This document shows positions 26,841-34,003 of a stretch of 50,797 nt of DNA, piece by piece. The DNA lies in NCBI GenBank assembly GCA_900466875.1, contig UBNQ01000008.1, forward strand, positions 1-50,797, read 5' to 3'. The stretch comes from Hyphomicrobiales bacterium. GTDB taxonomy: Bacteria > Pseudomonadota > Alphaproteobacteria > Rhizobiales > Rhizobiaceae. The notes below the pieces were generated by a model. That model was not told the DNA's origin. It searched no databases and saw nothing but the letters and a program-made list of their open reading frames with translations. Within the stretch, counting starts at the first letter, position 1. The number at the start of each line of letters is the position of its first letter. The position numbers and the translations under genes were made by a program.

Positions 26841-27065
26841 AGTTTCCACAAGTTGATCGCAAACGTGCAAGAATTATATCCGTTCCGATAGTTGCCGCAA
26901 TGGCCGCTTTCTGGTGTGAAGCGGAATGCCGCTGTCGGGTGTCGGCCCGAAGCGGACAAATAGTCTTAGACGTTCCGGAACCGGAACCGCTCAAAATGAG
27001 AATGTTTACGCAACAATTCCTCCACCGATTTGCACTACATTCGCAACCATGATCTGGGGGATGCA

Positions 27066-27503
27066 ATGCGCCTATTTATTATGACCGCGCTGCTAATTAT
27101 GGCTGCGAATTTTGTCGTGTTCATTGTTACACCGCTATTCCAACGAGATGGAATTTCGCCCCAAGAAGCTGCCAAGGCTGCCTATCGAAAGGCGCCCGAT
27201 GTGACTTTGCGTAAGATGGCCGACTCTTACAAAAACTGCGCAGAAAGCAGACTTCATGAAGCAAGGGGCGCAGCTGAGTTTCGCGCCCTTGTTGCGCGGG
27301 GAATTTTGAGCCGAATTACCGCTCCTCAAAATAAGGCGTCGATAGAAGCCGCATTGCTCGACGGTATTGGCGCTCTTATGGGGCGACCAGACGAAGATGC
27401 TCGAACAAAGTTGGTCGACTACACTGAAGACCTAAAAGGCGATGGAGTCACCGAGTGCGTTATTTCGTCGCTAATGGATGGTTCTCGCAACGATAGCGTT
27501 TAG
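27066..27503 (+). CDS. Hypothetical membrane-anchored or secreted protein, orphan
   Basis: A 145-residue protein with an N-terminal hydrophobic stretch (LFIMTALLIMAANFVVFIVT) acting as signal anchor, then a hydrophilic, mostly helical part containing two Cys. GGGGGA at 27056-27061 sits 4 nt before the ATG. No family recognised. Like the preceding small membrane gene it is less GC-rich than its neighbours, and both lie between TA module 2 and an oxidoreductase, so this is a small accessory patch. Confidence 0.55.
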   Translation: MRLFIMTALLIMAANFVVFIVTPLFQRDGISPQEAAKAAYRKAPDVTLRKMADSYKNCAESRLHEARGAAEFRALVARGILSRITAPQNKASIEAALLDGIGALMGRPDEDARTKLVDYTEDLKGDGVTECVISSLMDGSRNDSV

Positions 27504-27625
27504 CCACCAATGTCAGATGTCTACTATTGGCGCTTAGCGGACACCCCGCGCCGCTTCTGATCGTCGCGGGATGACGGCTCCTCGGCGATGATCCTCTTTC
27601 GACTGAACAAGAGCGCCCCACGTCG

Positions 27626-29662
27626 ATGTCCAACGATCCGCTTCTGCAGCCGTTTCAGCTCAGGCACCTGACGCTGAAAAACCGTATCATGTCTACGGCG
27701 CATGAGCCGGCCTATTCCGAAGACGGGATGCCGAAGGATCGGTATCGGCTTTATCATCTGGAAAAGGCCAGGGGCGGCATCGCCATGACGATGACGGCCG
27801 GGTCCGCCAGCGTTTCGGTCGACAGCCCGCCCGCCTTCGGCAATCTGCTGGCCTACAAGGACGAGATCGTGCCGTGGCTGAGGCGGTTGACCGACGACTG
27901 TCATGAACATGGCACGGCGGTGATGATCCAGCTCACCCATCTCGGTCGGCGCACCAACTGGAACAAGGGCAACTGGCTGCCGGTTTTGGCGCCTTCCCCC
28001 ATCCGCGAACCCGCCCACCGGGCTTTTCCGAAGGAGATGGAGGATTGGGATATCGAGCGGATCGTCGCCGATTATGCCGATGCCGCAGCCCGCATGCAGG
28101 AAGGCGGCCTCGATGGCATCGAGATCGAGGCCTATGGGCATTTGATGGACCAGTTCTGGTCGCCCGCCACCAACCGACGGGAGGATGAGTTCGGCGGTTC
28201 GCTGGAAAACAGAATGCGGTTTTCGGACATGGTGCTGAAGGCGATCCGCAAATCGGTGGGGTCGGATTTCATCGTCGGCATCCGTCTTGTGGCGGATGAA
28301 GACTGGGAAAAGGGTCTGTCACGCGCCGACGGGATCGATATCGCAAGGCGGCTGGTCGCCTCCGGCACCATCGATTTCCTCAATGTCGTCAGAGGCCATA
28401 TCGACCACGACGCCGATCTCAACAACGTCATCCCGATTCAGGGCATGCGTGCCTCCCCGCATCTCGATTTTGCCGGAGAGGTTAGGGCGGCGACGAAATT
28501 CCCTGTCTTCCATGCGGCTCGCATCGCCGATGTCGCAACCGCCCGCCATGCGATTGCGGAGGGCAAGCTCGATATGGTCGGCATGACGCGCGCCCATATT
28601 GCCGACCCGCATATCGTCAGGAAAATCATGCGTGGCGAAGAGGCGCGCATCCGCCCATGCGTCGGTGCGACCTATTGTCTCGACCGGATTTATGAGGGCG
28701 GCGAGGCACTCTGTATCCACAATGCGGCGACCGGCCGCGAGGCGCTGATGTCCCATGATATCGCTCCGGCGAACAAATCCCGCCGCGCCCTGGTTGTCGG
28801 GGCAGGGCCAGCGGGGCTGGAGGCCGCACGGGTTCTGGCGGAACGCGGCCACACGGTCACCGTTCTGGAAGCGATGGGGCAGGCCGGCGGCCAGATCAAT
28901 CTTCTCGTCCGCAACCCCCGCCGCCGCGAAATGATCGGCATCGTCGACTGGCGTCTTTCGGAGCTTGAGCGTCTCGGCGTCGACATCCGCTACGACGTCT
29001 ATGCCGAGGCGGATGACGTCCTGTCGCTCGATCCCGACCTTGTCGTGGTCGCGACGGGAGGGTTCGCGCAGGCGCCTGAACTGGATGAGGGCGACGATCT
29101 CGTCACATCGAGCTGGGATATTCTGGCCGGCACGGCAAAACCGCAGGGGCCGGTCCTGCTTTTCGACGATAATGGCGGGCATCCCGGCATGAGTGCTGCC
29201 GAACTGATCGCGTCGACCGGCATGGAGCTGGAACTGGTCTCGCCCGAGCGTTTTTTCGCACCCGAAATGGGCGGCATGAACCATGTGCCCTATGCGAAAG
29301 CCTTTGCCGAAAAGAAGGTCAAGGTGACCATCAACACAAGGCTGAAAGCCGTGCGGCGAAGCGGCAACGGCCTGACCGCCATCCTCGGTTCGGATTATTC
29401 GCCGGTGACCGTCGAACGCCATGTCGGCCAGGTGGTGGTGGAACACGGAACCCAGGCCAATGCCGACCTGTTTTTCGAATTGAAACCACTGTCGAAAAAC
29501 CTCGGTGCCGTGGATTACCCTGCCTTGATCGACCGCCGCGCGCCACTGATCGACAGGAATAAGGAGGCGGCGTTTTACCTCGTCAGGGTTGGTGACGCGG
29601 TATCCAGCCGAAACATCCATGCGGCTGTCTATGACGCGCTGCGGCTCTGTTCGCTCCTGTAG
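27626..29662 (+). CDS. NADH:flavin oxidoreductase of the dienoyl-CoA reductase / N-methylproline demethylase type
   Basis: A 678-residue FMN/Fe-S/FAD enzyme. Residues 1-370 are an Old Yellow Enzyme barrel with HLGRRTNWN, and EAYGHLMDQFWSPATNRRED. The Fe-S region has C345, C351 and C363, but the position of the usual second Cys is Ala348. The FAD/NAD(P) half starts ALVVGAGPAGLEAARVLAER near residue 390. The layout is closest to rhizobial N-methylproline (stachydrine) or related N-demethylases; 2,4-dienoyl-CoA reductase is the other option. It stands alone, without a neighbouring catabolic cluster. Confidence 0.83.
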   Translation: MSNDPLLQPFQLRHLTLKNRIMSTAHEPAYSEDGMPKDRYRLYHLEKARGGIAMTMTAGSASVSVDSPPAFGNLLAYKDEIVPWLRRLTDDCHEHGTAVMIQLTHLGRRTNWNKGNWLPVLAPSPIREPAHRAFPKEMEDWDIERIVADYADAAARMQEGGLDGIEIEAYGHLMDQFWSPATNRREDEFGGSLENRMRFSDMVLKAIRKSVGSDFIVGIRLVADEDWEKGLSRADGIDIARRLVASGTIDFLNVVRGHIDHDADLNNVIPIQGMRASPHLDFAGEVRAATKFPVFHAARIADVATARHAIAEGKLDMVGMTRAHIADPHIVRKIMRGEEARIRPCVGATYCLDRIYEGGEALCIHNAATGREALMSHDIAPANKSRRALVVGAGPAGLEAARVLAERGHTVTVLEAMGQAGGQINLLVRNPRRREMIGIVDWRLSELERLGVDIRYDVYAEADDVLSLDPDLVVVATGGFAQAPELDEGDDLVTSSWDILAGTAKPQGPVLLFDDNGGHPGMSAAELIASTGMELELVSPERFFAPEMGGMNHVPYAKAFAEKKVKVTINTRLKAVRRSGNGLTAILGSDYSPVTVERHVGQVVVEHGTQANADLFFELKPLSKNLGAVDYPALIDRRAPLIDRNKEAAFYLVRVGDAVSSRNIHAAVYDALRLCSLL

Positions 29663-29665
29663 AAC

Positions 29666-29703
29666 GACGAAAGGGCGGCGCCGCAGCACCGCCCCTCTTC
29701 GTC
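29666..29703. terminator. Bidirectional terminator hairpin between the oxidoreductase and PRC-barrel genes
   Basis: GACGAA (29666-29671) pairs with TTCGTC (29698-29703), and inside it GGGCGG (29673-29678) pairs with CCGCCC (29689-29694). It starts just after the oxidoreductase stop and lies between two convergent genes. Confidence 0.55.
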
Positions 29704-29748
29704 ATCCTCGCTTCACGTGCGGCGGATGGCTCGTTCCAGGCTTGAAGC

Positions 29749-30354
29749 TTATGGCTTCGGAGCCGTCGACGAGTTGGTGTCGCCACCCGTAGCGGGTGCT
29801 GCCGGTGCGGCAGGTGTCGCCGGCGCCGTTGTTGTGGACGAGGTTGTGCTCGTATCGGTGTCAGCCTTGTCATCCAGCGTCTTGAATTCCGGAGCGGCCT
29901 GCAGGGCTTCGGCCGTTTCGGTCGTCGTCAGGCGAACCTCGTTGGTGTTCTGTGCATCACGGGTCATGCTGACTTTGTTGATCGGCAGTGCGACGTTCTT
30001 TTCGCCGATGCCGAGGAAGCCGCCCACGCCGACCACGGTTGCGACGATGCCGCCGTTTTGTTCCAGGATGAGGTCGTTGACGTTGCCGATGCTCTCGTCA
30101 CTGGCGTTATAGATCTGCTTGCCGATATAGTCGTTGGCGCTGACCTGCGTCTCCGACTGCTGGGTCAGATAGGCTGCATCACCCGCAGCCGAGGTAGCCG
30201 AGCCGGCTGCCGGCGCCATCGTGTTGGTGTCTGCCGGCGCAGTCGTTGCTGCGGGAGCAGCCGGTGTGGCATTGTTCGTCTGCGCAAATGCCGGTGCAAG
30301 GGCGGTGGACGTCATGAGGGCGGCCGCGATGAGTGCTCCAAGGGTCTTCTTCAT
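29749..30354 (-). CDS. Secreted PRC-barrel domain protein
   Basis: A 201-residue periplasmic protein. Signal peptide MKKTLGALIAAALMTSTALA with probable cleavage after AFA. An Ala/Thr/Pro-rich linker precedes the PRC-barrel (NDYIGKQIYNASDESIGNVN then DLILEQNGG and VGGFLGIGEKNVALPI) at about residues 80-140; the C-terminus is a Thr/Ala/Pro-rich disordered tail. AGGCAGGA upstream of the ATG is a good ribosome site. PRC-barrel proteins of this type are often stress-induced in alphaproteobacteria, which fits the EcfG-like promoter noted upstream. Exact role unknown. Confidence 0.88.
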   Translation of the reverse strand: MKKTLGALIAAALMTSTALAPAFAQTNNATPAAPAATTAPADTNTMAPAAGSATSAAGDAAYLTQQSETQVSANDYIGKQIYNASDESIGNVNDLILEQNGGIVATVVGVGGFLGIGEKNVALPINKVSMTRDAQNTNEVRLTTTETAEALQAAPEFKTLDDKADTDTSTTSSTTTAPATPAAPAAPATGGDTNSSTAPKP

Positions 30355-30440
30355 GGTGTTCCTGCCTTTTCCGTTTGTTATCGTTACATAAAACCGCTCA
30401 TTTGACCGGGAGGTCGTCACGCTGGCGGCTCGATAGAACA

Positions 30441-30465
30441 AACAGGTCAGGACCGAATTGGTTCC
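30441..30465 (-). promoter_or_regulatory. Candidate EcfG/RpoE2-type general stress promoter
   Basis: On the minus strand GGAAC (30465-30461) is followed after 18 nt by TT (30442-30441), the GGAAC-N18-19-TT form reported for the Sinorhizobium RpoE2 regulon. It would start a transcript about 80 nt before the PRC-barrel ATG. Match by eye only; such a short motif can occur by chance. Confidence 0.4.
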
Positions 30466-30520
30466 CGAATTGCCGTTTTTTAAGCTGGCGGTGTCTCGAT
30501 GCGATACGCGTCCGAGGAGT

Positions 30521-31402
30521 TCAGGGGCGGTAGGTGGGATCGAACTTCTCCGGCGCGCCGGTTTCGACCGCAAATGTTGCGCCGGCCATGGGATCGGCGG
30601 CGCGGCCGGCTTCGTCCAGCCCTTCCCAGGCGGATGTGACAGCGATCCGGCCGCTACCGATAAAGGCGGGGCAGGTCGTCCGCTTGGCGGGCAGCTGGTA
30701 TCGCTGGATGAATGTTCCGTCTGCATTATAGTGGTCGAGCGCCGCTTCGCCCCAGCGCGCGTTCCACAAATGGCCGTTTGCATCGCAGATCGATCCATCG
30801 ATGCCGCCCGCATCGGCGCTTCCGTCGACAAAGAGCGAGGGGCTGCCGGTCGGCAGGCCGGTTGCGGGGTCGATCGATACCTTCATCAACCGGTTGCCGC
30901 GGGTATCGACGAAATAGGCGGTCGCGGCGTCTGGCGAAAAGCAGATCGAGTTCGGAATGCTGATCCGGTCGAAAAGCCTGGTCACCGCGCCTTTGGCGAC
31001 ATGATAGATCGCGCCTGCGCGGTCAGTGGCGGTGCGTCCCATCGTACCTATCCACAGGCTGCCCGAGGCGTGCACGCGCCCGTCATTGGATCTGTTGGCA
31101 TCGTTGCCGGGTTCGAGCTGGCAATGCGGCGAAAGTTCACCGCTTGCCCGGTTGCGGATGAACAGGCCCTTGTCGCTTCCGATCAACTGCCGCTCGGCAT
31201 CGATCCGCGCAACGACGCTGGCCATCACCGGAAGCGGATGGATGGTTTCATCGCCGCTTGCCATGTCGAGGGAATGCAGCGCCTTGCCGAGAATGTTGCA
31301 CCACCACAGCGTCTTGGTCTCGGCTTCGAAGCTGATCCCTTCGCCCAGTTCGCACAGGCCGGAGGACAGAAGAGTGCCCGCGAACGGATGAATGGATGCC
31401 AT
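30521..31402 (-). CDS. SMP-30/gluconolactonase/regucalcin family lactonase
   Basis: A 293-residue six-bladed beta-propeller enzyme, likely a sugar lactonase. Metal-ligand regions are visible: LGEGISFE (Glu), NDGRVHASGSLWIGTMG (Asn/Asp), IPNSICFSPD (Asn) and GGIDGSICDANGHLWNARWG (catalytic Asp). No signal peptide, so cytosolic. It is divergent from a LuxR-type regulator and has no sugar dehydrogenase or transporter beside it, so the sugar is unknown. Confidence 0.92.
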   Translation of the reverse strand: MASIHPFAGTLLSSGLCELGEGISFEAETKTLWWCNILGKALHSLDMASGDETIHPLPVMASVVARIDAERQLIGSDKGLFIRNRASGELSPHCQLEPGNDANRSNDGRVHASGSLWIGTMGRTATDRAGAIYHVAKGAVTRLFDRISIPNSICFSPDAATAYFVDTRGNRLMKVSIDPATGLPTGSPSLFVDGSADAGGIDGSICDANGHLWNARWGEAALDHYNADGTFIQRYQLPAKRTTCPAFIGSGRIAVTSAWEGLDEAGRAADPMAGATFAVETGAPEKFDPTYRP

Positions 31403-31774
31403 CTTTTTTCCTCCCGGATGCCATGACGCGATCTCAGGCGCCTATTCGCCACATCGCGGCGCAGCTGTCCACACGGACTGTGACCAAATGCGTCGTCCCC
31501 AGCTAATAATCGCAACCCCATGTCGTGCCCTGGTAAAGTCTGGTAAGGCGAGTACCTGTCAGTATTGATAAAAAAGTTGATCGCCGAAAAAATTAACAAC
31601 TCTTTTAAGTCTGCAGTGGAAGCTCCTGATCTTGTAAGACACGCGACGCGGGAAGAAATGCAGGGAGGCTGCAACTTTTGCCTTTTCTCCCGTTGAGCGA
31701 TCTCCGAAAATCACCTGAATGATTCGTGTGTTTGCGCCGATGATCCGGCGCATTCGGAACAGAGAAGTTAGCAA
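31403..31774. promoter_or_regulatory. Divergent regulatory region between the lactonase and LuxR genes
   Basis: A 372 nt AT-richer gap serving two divergent genes. It contains a tandem direct repeat CTGGTAA at 31530-31536 and 31540-31546 (10 bp period, one helical turn), an A/T-rich tract at about 31565-31605, and a 7 bp perfect hairpin TGCGCCG/CGGCGCA at 31733-31752, 22 nt before the LuxR start. I see no palindromic lux box and no open frame with a good start. Confidence 0.4.
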
Positions 31775-32497
31775 ATGTCCAAAACGGATACGGCCGCCGA
31801 ACTGCTGACCTTCGACGTGGATGTCGAAGAGATCGCAGGTTTGAAGACCCAGTTCGATGTCTTCCGTTTTACCAAGAAGCTCGTGGAGTTTTACGGCCTC
31901 AAGAATTTCATGGTCCTCAACCTTCCGCCGGCAACGGCGGTTGGCCTGTCGGGCAGCGCCATCATCAACAACTGGCCGGCCGAACTGGTATCGCTGTTTG
32001 ACCGCGAGGGACTGATCCGCTCGAGTTTCGTCCTGCGTCAGCTGCGTCGCTCGGTTGCGCCCTTTTCATTCGACGTGGAACGAGACGCCGAGACACCGGA
32101 AATGAGTGCCGTATTCGGCAAGTACGGCCTTTTGCGGGGCGCCTGCATTCCGGTTCATGAACCGGCCGGGGCCAGAGGCGCGGTGATCATCAGTGGCATG
32201 GGCAAGGAGCCCACCCGCTCGCAGCTGATGGAACTGACCTTCGCCGCGATCCTCATCTTCGATCGGCTTGCCGAAATCCGCAACATGGACGTGCGCGCAA
32301 CCGATCTTCTGACCGATCGAGAGATCGACTGCCTCACCTGGACGGCAGCCGGAAAGACGAGTGCGGAGATCGCCGATATCCTCGGTCTCTCGGAGCATAC
32401 CGTCAATCACTACCTCAACCGCACGGCCAAGAAGCTCGATACCGTCAATCGTACCCAGGCCGTCGCCAAGGCCCTGCGCATAGGGCTGATTAAATAG
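31775..32497 (+). CDS. LuxR-family transcriptional regulator (solo)
   Basis: A 240-residue regulator with an N-terminal autoinducer-binding-like domain (about residues 15-160) and a C-terminal LuxR helix-turn-helix (LTDREIDCLTWTAAGKTSAE then IADILGLSEHTVNHYLNRTA). The first conserved Trp of the ligand pocket aligns with NNW, but the Asp-Pro pair that contacts the acyl-homoserine lactone amide is replaced (IRSSFVL), and a second conserved Trp is Phe. No luxI is present in the window. It may sense another ligand or none. Confidence 0.88.
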   Translation: MSKTDTAAELLTFDVDVEEIAGLKTQFDVFRFTKKLVEFYGLKNFMVLNLPPATAVGLSGSAIINNWPAELVSLFDREGLIRSSFVLRQLRRSVAPFSFDVERDAETPEMSAVFGKYGLLRGACIPVHEPAGARGAVIISGMGKEPTRSQLMELTFAAILIFDRLAEIRNMDVRATDLLTDREIDCLTWTAAGKTSAEIADILGLSEHTVNHYLNRTAKKLDTVNRTQAVAKALRIGLIK

Positions 32498-32510
32498 GCG
32501 TTCTCTAATC

Positions 32511-32527
32511 TGCACATTTGGTGTGCG
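32511..32527. promoter_or_regulatory. Candidate NtrC binding site
   Basis: TGCACATTTGGTGTGCG matches the NtrC consensus TGCACC-N5-GGTGCA at 9 of 12 fixed positions and has the perfect inverted core GCACA-N5-TGTGC. Its centre is about 116 nt upstream of the start predicted for the sigma-54 promoter at 32609-32623, a classical enhancer distance. Confidence 0.45.
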
Positions 32528-32608
32528 GACACTGTTTGCTGCAGTGCGAAATGCCGACTTATTCAACGTTTACTCTCGAAAATACGCCGAAAAACCCCTC
32601 TTTCAGAC

Positions 32609-32623
32609 TGGCACGTTTCATGC
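32609..32623 (+). promoter_or_regulatory. Sigma-54 (RpoN) -24/-12 promoter
   Basis: TGGCACG-TTTC-ATGC: the -24 element is a perfect TGGCACG, the -12 element is ATGC against consensus TTGC, and the invariant GG (32610-32611) and GC (32622-32623) dinucleotides have exactly the required spacing. Predicted start near 32635, reading towards mrp. Confidence 0.6.
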
Positions 32624-32634
32624 TTGCTTAGAAA

Positions 32635-32745
32635 CAGGTCCAGAGGGGACTGAAGCAAAGCGTACCAAGAGACGCGATCCAGAAAAAAGCCGTTGTCCGG
32701 ATAGAGCGCCAAGTGACTGCTCATCCGGGCAGCGGCTTTATTCAT
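32635..32745 (+). ncRNA. Candidate sigma-54-dependent small RNA
   Basis: About 110 nt from the predicted sigma-54 start to the end of a strong hairpin. The arms AAAGCCGTTGTCCGGAT (32686-32702) and ATCCGGGCAGCGGCTTT (32723-32739) pair over 17 bp with two G-U wobbles and a 20 nt loop, followed by TATTC. The wobbles pair only in plus-strand RNA; the minus strand would have A-C mismatches. A small 5' hairpin GGUCC-AGAGG-GGACU (32637-32651) exposes an AGAGG loop. There is no ATG inside. It could instead be a leader of mrp. Confidence 0.45.
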
Positions 32746-32775
32746 CTTGCCCGTATGCAACCGCAACTCCTATAT
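32746..32775 (+). promoter_or_regulatory. Probable housekeeping promoter for mrp
   Basis: CTTGCC (32746-32751) and CTATAT (32770-32775), 18 nt apart, resemble the rhizobial sigma-70 consensus CTTGAC-N17-CTATAT. It lies just after the small-RNA hairpin and about 60 nt before the mrp ribosome site, so mrp can be transcribed independently. Confidence 0.45.
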
Positions 32776-32842
32776 AACGGTCATGATTGTGCGCCGGGTC
32801 GCCAGGCCCGCGATGCGCGTTAAGGACAAGCAGGAGTTCGAC

Positions 32843-34003
32843 ATGCCGGATGTAACGAAGAACCAGGTTCTGGCCGCGCTGGGGAAGGTTCGCAGTCCGG
32901 ATCTGGAAAGCGACCTCGTGACCCGCGGCATGGTATCGGATGTCTTCATTTCCGATGGAAAGGTCTATTTTTCGATCACCGTGCCGGCCGACAAGGCCCG
33001 CGAACTGGAGCCCCTGCGGATCGCTGCCGAAAAGGCGGTGACGGCGGTACCAGGCGTCAAGGGCGCGCTGGTCACGCTGACGGCGGATCGCAAGGCCTCA
33101 AGCGCCCCGCAGCCGTCGCCGGCCCCTCAGTCCCACGGCCATTCCCACGCAGCGGCCCATGCGCCCGCCGGCGCACCGTCCCGTGGTCCGGCTAATGTGA
33201 AGGCCGGCGTTCCCGGTGTCGGCGCGATCGTCGCTGTGGCCTCCGGCAAGGGCGGGGTCGGCAAATCCACCACCGCCGTCAATTTTGCGCTTGCGCTGCA
33301 GGCAAACGGCCTGCGTGTCGGCATTCTCGATGCGGATATCTACGGCCCCTCCGTGCCGCGGCTGCTGAAGATTTCCGGCCGTCCCGAACAGATCGACGGC
33401 CGCCTGATCAAGCCCAAGGAGAATTACGGACTGAAGGCCATGTCGATGGGTTTTCTCGTCGATGAGGAAACCGCGATGATCTGGCGCGGCCCGATGGTCC
33501 AGTCGGCGCTTCTACAGATGTTGCGCGAAGTCGCCTGGGGTGACCTCGATGTTCTCGTCGTCGACATGCCGCCCGGCACCGGCGATGTGCAGCTGACCAT
33601 GGCCCAGCAGGTGCCGCTTGCCGGCGCGGTGATCGTGTCGACGCCGCAGGATTTGGCGCTGATCGATGCCCGCAAGGCCGTGACGATGTTCCGCAAGGTG
33701 GAAATCCCGCTTCTCGGCATTGTCGAGAACATGAGCTATTTCCTCGCGCCCGATACCGGCAAGCGTTACGATATCTTCGGTCACGGCGGCGCCCGCGCCG
33801 AGGCCGAGCGGATCGGCGTGCCTTTCCTCGGCGAGGTGCCGCTGACGATGGACATCCGCGAACGCTCCGATCTCGGCACGCCGATCGTGCATGCCGAACC
33901 CGACAGCGAGATCGCCGGGATTTACAAGGATATCGCCGCCAAAGTCTGGGCACAGCTGTCGGAGGGTACAGGCCGCAAGGCGCCATCGATCGTTTTCGAA
34001 TAG
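32843..34003 (+). CDS. mrp: Mrp/ApbC-family Fe-S cluster carrier ATPase
   Basis: A 386-residue cytosolic P-loop ATPase that helps assemble or deliver Fe-S clusters. An N-terminal MIP18/DUF59 domain (residues 1-85) is followed by a Pro/Ala/His-rich linker (PQSHGHSHAAAHAPAG) and the deviant Walker A GKGGVGKST near residue 135. The region around residues 296-306, NMSYFLAPDTG, lacks the CxxC pair that binds the cluster in E. coli ApbC and Nbp35. The ATG at 32843 has CAGGAG 6 nt upstream. Confidence 0.92.
   Translation: MPDVTKNQVLAALGKVRSPDLESDLVTRGMVSDVFISDGKVYFSITVPADKARELEPLRIAAEKAVTAVPGVKGALVTLTADRKASSAPQPSPAPQSHGHSHAAAHAPAGAPSRGPANVKAGVPGVGAIVAVASGKGGVGKSTTAVNFALALQANGLRVGILDADIYGPSVPRLLKISGRPEQIDGRLIKPKENYGLKAMSMGFLVDEETAMIWRGPMVQSALLQMLREVAWGDLDVLVVDMPPGTGDVQLTMAQQVPLAGAVIVSTPQDLALIDARKAVTMFRKVEIPLLGIVENMSYFLAPDTGKRYDIFGHGGARAEAERIGVPFLGEVPLTMDIRERSDLGTPIVHAEPDSEIAGIYKDIAAKVWAQLSEGTGRKAPSIVFE

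Noticed and set aside
26710..27066. 118-codon minus-strand ORF overlapping the orphan membrane gene
   Set aside because: Cys/His/Arg-rich chance frame; the overlapping three-helix frame is far more protein-like.
31100..31125. GGTTCGAGCTGG resembling a tRNA T-arm
   Set aside because: Lies inside the lactonase coding sequence, with no acceptor or anticodon stem around it; no tRNA was found in the window.
31565..31605. Possible lux box near ACCTGTCAGTATTG
   Set aside because: Not palindromic; no second half-site at the required spacing.
31559..31774. 71-codon minus-strand ORF in the lactonase-LuxR gap
   Set aside because: TTG start without ribosome site, basic shadow-like composition, occupies the promoter region.
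32523..32777. 84-codon plus-strand ORF in the LuxR-mrp gap
   Set aside because: It runs through the sigma-54 promoter and hairpin, has no ribosome site and an unlikely composition.
32747..32842. Mrp starting 32 codons upstream at 32747
   Set aside because: It would start inside the probable promoter; the ATG at 32843 has CAGGAG at good distance and matches the family start.
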